Assembly (NCBI RefSeq): GCF_008642355.1
Contig: NZ_CP029193.1
Span: forward strand, 3,372,001 to 3,436,000
DNA: 64,000 nt
Direction: 5' to 3'
DNA from: Streptomyces venezuelae
GTDB taxonomy: Bacteria > Actinomycetota > Actinomycetes > Streptomycetales > Streptomycetaceae
The position numbers were made by a program, and so were the translations under genes. Each line of letters begins with the position of its first letter. Position 1 is the first letter of the stretch. Shown here one piece after another: positions 15,591 through 26,298 of this stretch. The notes under the pieces were generated by a model. It did not search any database and had not been told where the DNA came from. It saw only the letters and a program-made list of their open reading frames with translations.

Positions 15591-16890
15591 GCAGCACCGC
15601 CGACACCCGGAAGCCGCCCCCGTCCGTCGGCCCCGAGACGAACACCCCGCCCAGGCCCATCACGCGCTCCCGCATGCCGACGAGGCCGTTGCCGCCGCTC
15701 GGCAGGCGCGCGTCGGACGAGGCGTCGGCCTCCGGCGGGGGTTCGTTCTCCACCTGCATCGCGATCTCCGCGCTGCGGTACGCGAGCCGCACATGGGTCT
15801 TCGCGCCCGCCGCGTGCTTGTGGACGTTGGTCAGCGCCTCCTGCACCACCCGGTACGCCGTCTGTTCCACCTCCGCGGAGCAGTCGCGCGCCTCGCCCTC
15901 CACCGACAGGTCCACGGCCATGCCCGTGGCCCGCGACTGGCCCACCAACTCGTCGAGCTCGGCGAGGCACGGGCCGTCCTCGTCGACCGCGCGGGACGCG
16001 GCGGCGGCGGCCGCGAAGGCCACGGCGGCCAGCGGCGGCTCGGCCGGCTTCTCCGGCTTCGCCTTCGTGCCGTCGCCGGTGCGCAGCACCCCGAGCATCT
16101 CGCGGAGCTCGGTCAGCGCCTGACGGCCCATGTCGCCGACGAGCGCGGCGTTCTTGACGGCCTTCTCGGGGTCCTTGCGCGCCACCGCCTGGAGGGCCGC
16201 GGCGTGCACCACCATCAGGCTCACGCGGTGCGCCACCACGTCGTGCATCTCGCGGGCGATCCGCGTCCGCTCCTCGTTGCGTGCCCACTCCGCGCGTTCC
16301 TCGGCCCGCTCGGCGAGGAGCTGGAGCTCCCGCTCCAGGCTGTCGGCGCGCTCGCGCATGCCCTCGACGAGGCGGCGGCGCGCTCCCACGTACAGGCCGA
16401 GGAGGACCGGGGGCGCGGTCACGCCGATCGCCGCGGTCACGGCGAAGAAGGGGATGAACTCGCTGCCGATGGAGGGGCTGCCCTCGGCCATGTCCTGGTT
16501 GGCCCGCACCAGCGCGACGACGAGGGTGCCCGCCATCGACATGCCGGCCAGGGCGCCGATGATGCGGCGCGGCAGCTCCGAGGCGGCCAGGGTGTAGAGG
16601 CCGACGACGGTCAGCAGGACGCCCATCTGGGCGGGTGTGATGGCGATCGATATCAGGACGACCGCGATGGGCCAGCGCCGCCGGATCAGCAGCGCGGCTC
16701 CCGCGAGCAGCCCGAAGCCGACTCCCACCGGGACGGGCAGCCCCGCGTCCCGCGCGAAGGCCACTCCCTCCGCCCCGCACTCCGCCGCCGACAGCGCGGC
16801 GAGCCCCGCGTCCAGCGCGACACCGCGCCACCGCTCCCACCACCACGGCCCGGTCATGGCCGTGGTGCGGTCGTCCCCCGTCGTGGTCAT
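15577..16890 (-). CDS. NarL/DesK-type sensor histidine kinase (orphan)
   Basis: The protein is 437 residues from ATG 16890; the frame continues upstream across the tRNA, so the longer version is excluded. About residues 25-165 form several membrane helices without a large extracellular loop. RTRIAREMHDVVAHRVSLMV (phosphoacceptor His about 216) is the HisKA_3 dimerisation box. QEALTNVHKHA is the N box, and GNGLVGMRERV with DGGGFRV marks the HATPase end. Kinases of this class phosphorylate LuxR-type regulators that are usually adjacent, but none is next to it. The nearest NarL-type regulators are more than 10 kb away at 27708-28484 and 34630-35370. Confidence 0.9.
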   Translation of the reverse strand: MTTTGDDRTTAMTGPWWWERWRGVALDAGLAALSAAECGAEGVAFARDAGLPVPVGVGFGLLAGAALLIRRRWPIAVVLISIAITPAQMGVLLTVVGLYTLAASELPRRIIGALAGMSMAGTLVVALVRANQDMAEGSPSIGSEFIPFFAVTAAIGVTAPPVLLGLYVGARRRLVEGMRERADSLERELQLLAERAEERAEWARNEERTRIAREMHDVVAHRVSLMVVHAAALQAVARKDPEKAVKNAALVGDMGRQALTELREMLGVLRTGDGTKAKPEKPAEPPLAAVAFAAAAAASRAVDEDGPCLAELDELVGQSRATGMAVDLSVEGEARDCSAEVEQTAYRVVQEALTNVHKHAAGAKTHVRLAYRSAEIAMQVENEPPPEADASSDARLPSGGNGLVGMRERVMGLGGVFVSGPTDGGGFRVSAVLPAAV

Positions 16891-17072
16891 GTCTTCCAGC
16901 GTACGGGCGTTCCGCCCCGGTTTTCCGGTGAGTTTCCGGCTCGGTGATCCAGCACACGACCGGATGCCGACCGGTTGGCGATCTCCACCGTCGCGTCGAA
17001 GGGGGTCGGTACGGCATAGTGTTGCGTGCCGACTCGGCAACCTGACGGAATGTCCGGTTCGTTCGAGTTTAG

Positions 17073-17145
17073 TCCCCCATGGTGTAATCAGGCAGCACTG
17101 CGGTTTTTGGTACCGTCTGTTCAGGTTCGAATCCTGATGGGGGAG
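17073..17145 (+). tRNA. tRNA-Gln (anticodon UUG)
   Basis: A cloverleaf can be drawn by hand. Acceptor strands are TCCCCCA (17073-17079) and TGGGGGA (17138-17144) with G as discriminator. The anticodon stem GCGGT/ACCGT encloses loop TTTTGGT (anticodon TTG), and the T arm is TCAGG-TTCGAAT-CCTGA. CCA is not encoded. It sits just before glmU, the usual Streptomyces location of a tRNA-Gln. Confidence 0.93.
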
Positions 17146-17278
17146 CTGCACTCTTTATCCGGGTCCTGACCGCCGAGGTCGGGACCCGCCCTCATTTCCA
17201 CCGCACAATGCCCCGGTATCCTGCGGATGTCCTCCCACAGAGGAACCCCAACCCATCCGAAGCCGAAGGGCATCCCCC

Positions 17279-18727
17279 GTGAGCGCAACCTGCCCGGCAG
17301 CCGTCGTCGTCCTCGCAGCGGGTGAGGGCACCCGCATGAAGTCGGACCGGCCGAAGGTCCTGCACGACATCTGTGGACGTTCCCTCATCGGACACGTGCT
17401 CCACGCCGCCTCCGCGCTCTCGCCCGAGCAGCTCGTCACCGTCGTCGGTTTCCAGAGCGACCAGGTCCGCGAGCACCTCGGGGTCATCGCCCCGCAGGTC
17501 CGCACCGCCTACCAGGCCGAGCAGAACGGCACGGGGCACGCCGTCCGCATCGGCCTGGAGGAGCTCGGCGGCACGGTCGACGGGACCGTCGTGGTGGTCT
17601 GCGGCGACACCCCCCTCCTCACGGGCGCGACGCTGCGGAAGCTCGCCGCCGTGCACACCGACGACGGCAACGCCGTGACCGTGCTGACCGCCGAGGTGCC
17701 GGACGCGACGGGCTACGGCCGCATCGTGCGGGACGGCGCCGACGGCTCCGTCACGGCGATCGTCGAGCACAAGGACGCCACCGAGGCACAGCACGAGATC
17801 CGCGAGATCAACTCCGGGGTCTTCGCCTTCGACGGCCGCCTCCTCTCCGAGGCCCTCGGCAAGGTCCGCACGGACAACAGCCAGGGCGAGGAGTACCTCA
17901 CCGACGTCCTCGGCATCCTGCGCGAGGCCGGGCACCGCGTCGGCGCCGCCGTGGCGGACGACCACGAGGAGATCGCGGGCATCAACAACCGCGTCCAACT
18001 GGCACAGGCCCGCCGCACGTTGAACGACCGGCTGCTGACCGGCGCGATGCTGGCCGGCGTGACGGTCGTGGACCCGGCGTCGACGTGGGTGGACGCGACG
18101 GTGACGTTCGAGCGCGACGCGATCATCCAGCCGGGCACGCAGCTGCACGGCACCACGCACCTCGGCAAGGGCTGCGAGGTCGGCCCGAACACCCGCCTCA
18201 AGGACACCTCGGTGGGCGCGGGCGCACGCGTCGACAACAGCGTCGCGGACACCGCGGAGATCGGCGAGCAGGCGATCGTCGGCCCGTACGCGTATCTGCG
18301 TCCCGGCACCCGGCTTGGAGTCAAGTCAAAGGCGGGTACGTATGTGGAGATGAAGAACGCGACGATCGGCGACGGCTCCAAGGTGCCGCACCTGTCGTAC
18401 GTGGGCGACGCGACGATCGGCGAGCACTCCAACATCGGCGCCGCGAGCGTCTTCGTGAACTACGACGGCCAGGCCAAGCACCACACCACGGTCGGGTCCC
18501 ACTGCCGGACCGGTTCGGACAACATGTTTGTGGCTCCTGTCACGGTCGGGGACGGTGCCTACACCGCCGCCGGGTCCGTGATCACGAAGGACGTGCCGGC
18601 GGGTTCGCTGGCCGTCGCCCGGGGCCAGCAGCGGAATATCGAGGGCTGGGTGGCCCGAAAGCGTCCGGGGAGCGCGGCCGCGAAGGCGGCCGAGGCGGCG
18701 TCCCGGGAGCCGGCCGGCGAAAGCTGA
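17279..18727 (+). CDS. glmU: Bifunctional UDP-GlcNAc pyrophosphorylase / glucosamine-1-phosphate N-acetyltransferase
   Basis: GlmU acetylates glucosamine-1-phosphate and then uridylates it to UDP-GlcNAc for peptidoglycan and other cell-wall polymers, in the cytoplasm. The 482-residue protein has an N-terminal Rossmann-like uridyltransferase (LAAGEGTRMKS at about 13-23, GDTPLL near 103). The C-terminal half is a left-handed beta-helix of hexapeptide repeats with SKAGTYVEMKNA and FVNYDGQAKHHT, the acetyl-CoA and catalytic-His region. Length is normal. A GTG start preceded by AAGGG was chosen. It is followed after 113 bp by prs, forming a nucleotide-sugar/PRPP cluster. Confidence 0.96.
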   Translation: MSATCPAAVVVLAAGEGTRMKSDRPKVLHDICGRSLIGHVLHAASALSPEQLVTVVGFQSDQVREHLGVIAPQVRTAYQAEQNGTGHAVRIGLEELGGTVDGTVVVVCGDTPLLTGATLRKLAAVHTDDGNAVTVLTAEVPDATGYGRIVRDGADGSVTAIVEHKDATEAQHEIREINSGVFAFDGRLLSEALGKVRTDNSQGEEYLTDVLGILREAGHRVGAAVADDHEEIAGINNRVQLAQARRTLNDRLLTGAMLAGVTVVDPASTWVDATVTFERDAIIQPGTQLHGTTHLGKGCEVGPNTRLKDTSVGAGARVDNSVADTAEIGEQAIVGPYAYLRPGTRLGVKSKAGTYVEMKNATIGDGSKVPHLSYVGDATIGEHSNIGAASVFVNYDGQAKHHTTVGSHCRTGSDNMFVAPVTVGDGAYTAAGSVITKDVPAGSLAVARGQQRNIEGWVARKRPGSAAAKAAEAASREPAGES

Positions 18728-18840
18728 CCGGAAACAGGTGCGCCGGACACGGCGTACCGTGATAGTGCACATTCGGCCGACTCGACGCACCGGGACGCGT
18801 GAGTACGGCAGCGGGAAGAACTCTCTGAGGAGACAGTGCT

Positions 18841-19815
18841 GTGACCGGGATCAAGACGACCGGCGAGAAGAAGCTGATGCTCTTCTCCGGCCGCGCCCAC
18901 CCCGAGTTGGCCGAGGAGGTCGCACACAAGCTGGGTGTCGGCATCGTGCCGACGAAGGCCTTCGATTTCGCCAACGGCGAGATCTACGTCCGCTACCAGG
19001 AGTCGGCGCGCGGCGCCGACTGCTTCCTGATCCAGAGCCACACCGCTCCGATCAACAAGTGGATCATGGAGCAGCTGATCATGATCGACGCGCTGAAGCG
19101 CGCGTCGGCCCGCTCCATCACCGTCATCGTGCCGTTCTACGGTTACGCGCGCCAGGACAAGAAGCACCGCGGACGTGAACCGATCTCGGCGCGTCTGATC
19201 GCGGACCTCATGAAGACCGCGGGTGCCGACCGCATCCTCACGGTCGACCTGCACACCGACCAGATCCAGGGCTTCTTCGACGGCCCGGTCGACCACCTCT
19301 TCGCGCTGCCGATCCTCGCGGACTACGTGGGCGCGAAGGTCGACCGCTCGAAGCTGACCGTCGTCTCCCCCGACGCCGGCCGCGTGCGCGTCGCCGACCG
19401 CTGGTGCGACCGCCTCGGCGCGCCGCTCGCGATCGTGCACAAGCGCCGCGACAAGGACGTCGCCAACCAGGTCACCGTGCACGAGGTCGTCGGTGAGGTG
19501 AAGGGCCGCGTCTGCGTCCTGGTCGACGACATGATCGACACGGGTGGCACGATCTGCGCCGCCGCCGACGCCCTGTTCGCGCACGGCGCGGAGGACGTCA
19601 TCGTGACGGCCACGCACGGTGTGCTCTCGGGCCCCGCCGCGGACCGCCTGAAGAACTCGAAGGTCAGCGAGTTCGTCTTCACGGACACGCTGCCCACGCC
19701 GAGCGAGCTGGAGCTCGACAAGATCACGGTGCTCTCCATCGCGCCGACGATCGCGAACGCGGTGCGCGAGGTCTTCGAGGACGGTTCGGTGACGAGCCTC
19801 TTCGACGAGCAGTAG
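18841..19815 (+). CDS. prs: Ribose-phosphate pyrophosphokinase (PRPP synthetase)
   Basis: It makes PRPP from ribose-5-phosphate and ATP for nucleotide, His and Trp synthesis. The protein is 324 residues, the normal class I length. Visible motifs are FANGEIYVRYQES near the start, the flexible-loop/ATP region FYGYARQDKKHRGREPISA (about 99-117), DLHTDQIQGFF, and the PRPP-binding loop VLVDDMIDTGGTI (about 223-235). The GTG start is preceded by GAGGAG. It sits between glmU and rplY as in other streptomycetes. Confidence 0.96.
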   Translation: MTGIKTTGEKKLMLFSGRAHPELAEEVAHKLGVGIVPTKAFDFANGEIYVRYQESARGADCFLIQSHTAPINKWIMEQLIMIDALKRASARSITVIVPFYGYARQDKKHRGREPISARLIADLMKTAGADRILTVDLHTDQIQGFFDGPVDHLFALPILADYVGAKVDRSKLTVVSPDAGRVRVADRWCDRLGAPLAIVHKRRDKDVANQVTVHEVVGEVKGRVCVLVDDMIDTGGTICAAADALFAHGAEDVIVTATHGVLSGPAADRLKNSKVSEFVFTDTLPTPSELELDKITVLSIAPTIANAVREVFEDGSVTSLFDEQ

Positions 19816-19835
19816 GACCCGCTCGGAAGATCCTT

Positions 19836-19864
19836 TTGGTGCGGCCTCCGTCGCCGAGTAGACT
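19836..19864 (+). promoter_or_regulatory. Candidate housekeeping promoter for rplY
   Basis: TTGGTG (19836-19841) and TAGACT (19859-19864) are separated by 17 bp, close to the HrdB consensus, 130 bp before the rplY start. The motif lies inside the left arm and loop of the hairpin at 19839-19894. Confidence 0.45.
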
Positions 19865-19894
19865 GCTGAAGTTGCTCGGCGAGGGAGGCCGCAC
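19839..19894 (+). terminator. Long hairpin between prs and rplY
   Basis: A 19-bp stem with one mismatch (19839-19857 with 19876-19894) and an 18-base loop lies 24 bp after the prs stop. It probably terminates prs or attenuates read-through. No U-tract is present. Confidence 0.65.
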
Positions 19895-19993
19895 TTCTTG
19901 TGTGGCTGTCCGTTATCGACGCGCTCTTCGTAGCAGGCCGTTCGTGGCCGGGTGACCGATTCTTTTCCGTCACTGCATATACGAGGAGTGCAC

Positions 19994-20584
19994 ATGTCCG
20001 AGGTGAAGATCACCGCCGAGACCCGTACCGAGTTCGGCAAGGGTGCCGCCCGCCGTCTGCGTCGCGCCGACAAGCTGCCCGCCGTCGTCTACGGCCACGG
20101 CACCGAGCCGGTCCACATCGCCCTTCCGCACCACGACACCCTCATGGCGCTGAAGACCTCGAACGTCCTGATCAACCTGGACATCGACGGCCGCAGCGAG
20201 CTCGTCATCCCGAAGGCCGTCCAGCGCGACGCCCTCCGCATCGGCATCCTCGAGCACGTCGACCTGCTCATCGTGAAGCGCGGCGAGAAGGTCACCGTCG
20301 AGATCCCCGTCCACACCGAGGGCGACCTGGCGCCGGGCAACAACCTGCTCGAGCACGTCCTCAACACCCTCCCGGTCGAGGCCGAGGCCACCCACATCCC
20401 GGAGTCGGTCACCGTCTCCGTGGCGGGCCTCGACGCCGGCGCGTCGGTCCTCGCCAAGGACATCCCGCTGCCCTCCGGCACCACGCTGGCCGTCGAGGAC
20501 GACACCGTCGTCCTCCAGGTCCTGGCCGCGCAGGCCGAGGAGGCCCCGGCCGAGGCCGAGGGCGACGAGGCCGCCGAGGCCTGA
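19994..20584 (+). CDS. rplY: 50S ribosomal protein L25/general stress protein Ctc
   Basis: The protein is 196 residues from ATG 19994, preceded by ACGAGGAG. It is the long TL5/CTC form. An N-terminal 5S rRNA-binding beta barrel (EVKITAETRTEFGKGAARRL onward, to about 92) is followed by the CTC C-terminal domain and an acidic Glu/Ala tail from about 178. In bacteria it binds 5S rRNA, and in Gram-positives it is linked to stress survival. It probably has its own promoter (19836-19864) and is followed by a hairpin, so it is likely at least partly independent of prs and pth. Confidence 0.95.
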   Translation: MSEVKITAETRTEFGKGAARRLRRADKLPAVVYGHGTEPVHIALPHHDTLMALKTSNVLINLDIDGRSELVIPKAVQRDALRIGILEHVDLLIVKRGEKVTVEIPVHTEGDLAPGNNLLEHVLNTLPVEAEATHIPESVTVSVAGLDAGASVLAKDIPLPSGTTLAVEDDTVVLQVLAAQAEEAPAEAEGDEAAEA

Positions 20585-20608
20585 GCCTCCGCGACACCCG
20601 GTCCACAC

Positions 20609-20644
20609 GGCAGCCGCCGCTCCTCAAGGGGGGCGGCGGCTGCC
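20609..20644 (+). terminator. rplY terminator hairpin
   Basis: A perfect 12-bp stem (20609-20620 with 20633-20644), extendable into the loop by CTCC/GGGG-type pairing, lies 25 bp after the rplY stop. Confidence 0.7.
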
Positions 20645-20694
20645 GCGCGTGAGCCCACGAGGCTCCGAGCCAGTGATGCGCGTATGAAGGAGAC

Positions 20695-21297
20695 ATGCAC
20701 GTGACGACCGACGCCAGCGCCCCCTGGCTGATCGCGGGCCTCGGCAATCCGGGCCCCGAGTACGCCATGAACCGGCACAACGTGGGCTTCATGGTGGCCG
20801 ACCTGCTCGCGCAGCGCATCGGCGGCAAGTTCAAGCGGGCCGGCAAGGCGCAGGCGCAGGTGGTCGAGGGGCGGATCGGGGCACCCGGCCCCGCGAACCG
20901 ACGCGTCATCCTGGTCAAGCCCATGTCGTACATGAACGTCTCGGGCGGCCCCGTCACCGCGCTCCGCGACTTCTACAAGGTCCCCACGGCGAACATCGTC
21001 GCGGTCCACGACGAGCTGGACATCGACTACGGCGCGCTGCGCCTGAAGCTGGGCGGCGGCGACAACGGGCACAACGGCCTGAAGTCCATGACCAAGGCGA
21101 TGGGCCCCGACTACCACCGCGTCCGCTTCGGCATCGGCCGCCCCCCGGGCCGCATGCAGGTCGCGGACTTCGTCCTCAAGGACTTCTCCTCGACGGAACG
21201 CAAGGAGCTCGACTACTTCGTGGACCGCGCGGCGGACGCGGTGGAGTCCCTGATCGCGGACGGCCTGGAACGCGCCCAGAGCACGTACAACTCCTGA
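20695..21297 (+). CDS. pth: Peptidyl-tRNA hydrolase
   Basis: It releases peptides from peptidyl-tRNA that drops off stalled ribosomes. The protein is 200 residues. Motifs are [20 protein letters not shown] (catalytic His in NRHN), [26 protein letters not shown] (catalytic Asp region) and [11 protein letters not shown]. Family length is normal. ATG 20695 follows GAAGGAG; GTG 20701 is a possible alternative. Partnered with rplY as in many actinobacteria. Confidence 0.95.
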   Translation: MHVTTDASAPWLIAGLGNPGPEYAMNRHNVGFMVADLLAQRIGGKFKRAGKAQAQVVEGRIGAPGPANRRVILVKPMSYMNVSGGPVTALRDFYKVPTANIVAVHDELDIDYGALRLKLGGGDNGHNGLKSMTKAMGPDYHRVRFGIGRPPGRMQVADFVLKDFSSTERKELDYFVDRAADAVESLIADGLERAQSTYNS

Positions 21298-21320
21298 GCC
21301 CGCCCGCAGCCCCCGTACGC

Positions 21321-21356
21321 CGACGGCCCACCCGAACGGAATCGGGTGGGCCGTCG
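21321..21356. terminator. Bidirectional terminator between pth and ppc
   Basis: A perfect 15-bp stem (21321-21335 with 21342-21356) with a 6-base loop lies between convergent stops at 21297 and 21374. Confidence 0.8.
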
Positions 21357-21373
21357 ACGTCTGCGGGGGCAGA

Positions 21374-24118
<2,745 letters not shown>

Positions 24119-24138
24119 AGGTGCGGCTCCTTGCAGTG

Positions 24139-24152
24139 TTGAAGCGCTTCAA
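24139..24152. promoter_or_regulatory. TTGAAGCGCTTCAA palindrome upstream of ppc
   Basis: A perfect 14-bp palindrome is centred 27 bp before the ppc start. Its AGCGCT core resembles LacI-family operators (centre CG, A/T-rich arms). No LacI gene is in the window. Confidence 0.5.
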
Positions 24153-24293
24153 GACTGGGAGAGGTCCCCGATGGGGATACCGGGGGGGGGAGATACAGAG
24201 CGGACCGCGCTGTCCGACCGTCTCCAAGGATAGGTGTCACATCGGGCACAGAGCTCGCGGCCTCTTGCCGCGAGGCTCCGCACTGCCATACTT

Positions 24294-24319
24294 ACGTCGC
24301 CGTAGGTTACGGAACCGTA
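24294..24319. promoter_or_regulatory. Interleaved TACGG/CCGTA half-sites, candidate TetR operator
   Basis: TACGT (24294-24298), CCGTA (24300-24304), TACGG (24308-24312) and CCGTA (24315-24319) make two overlapping inverted repeats, CCGTA-GGT-TACGG and TACGG-AA-CCGTA. They lie about 85-110 bp before the desaturase start, consistent with control by the TetR regulator encoded at the end of that operon. Confidence 0.55.
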
Positions 24320-24403
24320 GGAAACGCGGTGTGGCAGCCGTTGCAGGAACCGTGCCCGTGCACCGCTCCCACCCCAACCCTCGACCCCACAGGGGACGTG
24401 CCC

Positions 24404-25474
24404 ATGACGACAACCTCCGATGCGTACTCCGAGGCCGATGTGATCGACGACGCTCCAGACGCTCCCCGGGCGGACGCGAGCTCCCCCACCGCCACCGCCA
24501 CCGCCACCGACGTCGCGCCGCCGTCGGCGACGCTGGGCGGCGAGCAGAAACGCTCGCTCGAACAGGTGGCGCTGCTGCTCTTCATCGCCGTCCCCTTCCT
24601 GGCCCTGGTCGCGGCGGTGCCGCTGGCCTGGGGCTGGGGCGTAAGCTGGCTGGACCTCGGCCTGCTCGTCTTCATGTACTACCTGGGGTGCCACGGCATC
24701 ACCATCGGCTTCCACCGCTACTTCACGCACGGCTCCTTCAAGGCCAGGCGGCCGCTGCGCATCGCGCTGGCCGTCGCGGGCTCCATGGCGGTCGAGGGCC
24801 CTCTCGTGCGCTGGGTGGCCGACCACCGCAAGCACCACAAGTTCTCGGACGCGGAGGGCGACCCGCACTCCCCGTGGCGGTTCGGCGAGACGGTTCCCGC
24901 CCTGATGAAGGGCCTGTGGTGGGCGCACATCGGGTGGATGTTCGACGAGGAGCAGACGCCGCAGGAGAAGTACGCGCCGGACCTGATCAAGGACCCGGCG
25001 ATCCGCCGCATCTCCCGCCAGTTCCTGTTCTGGACGATCGTTTCCCTGTCCATCCCGCCGCTGGTCGGCGGCCTGGTCACGATGTCGTGGTGGGGCGCGT
25101 TCACGGCGTTCTTCTGGGGGTCGCTCGTCCGCGTCGCGCTGCTGCACCACGTCACGTGGTCGATCAACTCGATCTGCCACGCGGTGGGCAAGCGCCCCTT
25201 CAAGTCCCGTGACCGGTCGGGCAACGTGTGGTGGCTCGCGGTGCTGTCCTGCGGCGAGTCCTGGCACAACCTGCACCACGCCGACCCGACGTCGGCGCGG
25301 CACGGGGTGATGCGGGGTCAGGTCGACTCGTCGGCGCGGATCATCCGGTGGTGCGAGCAGCTCGGCTGGGCCTACGACGTGCGGTGGCCTTCGCGGTCGC
25401 GGATCGACTCGCGCCGCAAGCCGGAGGGCGCGGCCGAGTCCCGGCGCGGGGCTGCCGCCTCCGACGCGGCATGA
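24404..25474 (+). CDS. Membrane acyl-CoA/acyl-lipid delta-9-type fatty acid desaturase
   Basis: The protein is 356 residues from ATG 24404, preceded by AGGGG. It introduces a double bond into saturated acyl chains using a di-iron centre. The three histidine boxes are present: HRYFTH (about 105-110), HRKHH (about 142-146) and HNLHH (about 288-292). Four hydrophobic helices flank them, as in integral-membrane desaturases of the DesA3/Ole1 type. The first 50 residues are a Ser/Ala/Thr/Asp-rich, poorly conserved leader. The stop overlaps the TetR start by 4 bp, so the pair is translationally coupled. Expression is probably tied to membrane-fluidity control through the TetR protein and the half-sites at 24294-24319. 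Confidence 0.9.
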   Translation: MTTTSDAYSEADVIDDAPDAPRADASSPTATATATDVAPPSATLGGEQKRSLEQVALLLFIAVPFLALVAAVPLAWGWGVSWLDLGLLVFMYYLGCHGITIGFHRYFTHGSFKARRPLRIALAVAGSMAVEGPLVRWVADHRKHHKFSDAEGDPHSPWRFGETVPALMKGLWWAHIGWMFDEEQTPQEKYAPDLIKDPAIRRISRQFLFWTIVSLSIPPLVGGLVTMSWWGAFTAFFWGSLVRVALLHHVTWSINSICHAVGKRPFKSRDRSGNVWWLAVLSCGESWHNLHHADPTSARHGVMRGQVDSSARIIRWCEQLGWAYDVRWPSRSRIDSRRKPEGAAESRRGAAASDAA

Positions 25475-26157
25475 TTGACGACGTGGCGACCGACTCCAGC
25501 AATTCCATCCCTGCCGGCAAAGAGAAGCAGCCCCGGCGCACCCGCCGGACCCGTATGACGGGTGCCGAACGGCGGGAACAGCTGCTGGACATCGGCCGCA
25601 CCCTGTTCGCCGCCAAGGGCTTCGAGGGCACGTCCGTGGAGGAGATCGCCGCGAAGGCGGGGGTCTCCAAGCCGGTCGTGTACGAGCACTTCGGCGGCAA
25701 GGAGGGGCTGTACGCGGTCGTGGTGGACCGCGAGATGCGGCAGCTCCTGGACATGGTGACGAGCGCGCTCACCGCGGGGCACCCGCGGGAACTCCTCGAA
25801 CAGGCCGCGTTCGCCCTGCTCGACTACATCGAGACGTACACGGACGGCTTCCGCATCCTGGTCCGTGACTCGCCCGTGGCGCAGTCGACGGGCACCTTCG
25901 CGTCCCTCATCTCCGACATCGCCACGCAGGTCGAGGACATCCTCGGCCAGGAGTTCAAGGGCCGCGGCTTCGACCAGAAGCTGGCCCCGCTGTACGCGCA
26001 GGCGCTGGTCGGCATGGTCGCGCTGACGGGCCAGTGGTGGCTGGACGCGCGCAAGCCGAAGAAGGCGGAGGTGGCGGCGCACCTCGTCAACCTGGCGTGG
26101 CACGGCCTGGACGGGCTGGAACCGAAGCCGCGCCTGATAGGCCACCGCAAAAGCTGA
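25471..26157 (+). CDS. TetR/AcrR family regulator of the desaturase operon
   Basis: The protein is 228 residues from the ATG overlapping the desaturase stop (ATGA). Residues about 30-78 form the helix-turn-helix: RREQLLDIGRTLFAAKGFEG, then VEEIAAKAGVSKPVVYEHFG. The remainder is an all-helical ligand domain with LLDYIETYTDGFRILVRD and ALVGMVALTGQWWLD. Coupling to a desaturase suggests it senses acyl-CoA or lipid saturation and represses the operon. That is inference from position and from analogous regulators such as DesT of Pseudomonas. A Lys/Arg-rich tail of about 20 residues precedes the HTH. Confidence 0.88.
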   Translation: MIDDVATDSSNSIPAGKEKQPRRTRRTRMTGAERREQLLDIGRTLFAAKGFEGTSVEEIAAKAGVSKPVVYEHFGGKEGLYAVVVDREMRQLLDMVTSALTAGHPRELLEQAAFALLDYIETYTDGFRILVRDSPVAQSTGTFASLISDIATQVEDILGQEFKGRGFDQKLAPLYAQALVGMVALTGQWWLDARKPKKAEVAAHLVNLAWHGLDGLEPKPRLIGHRKS

Positions 26158-26298
26158 CCCCCTGGGTCAGCCGCTCCCCTGCCGCCACCCTGCCTGCCGT
26201 GGTGCGGTCGCCTGTCCGGCCGGGGCCCTGCGCCGCACCCTGCCCCGACGCAACCAGCCCCGCCGCGTCCAGCTGGACGCGGTCGAGGGACGTCAGGG

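Noticed and set aside
17073..17145. tRNA-Gln as an integration site for an integrative element
   Set aside because: No integrase, excisionase or repeated 3' tRNA segment is visible nearby, and the downstream genes are housekeeping.
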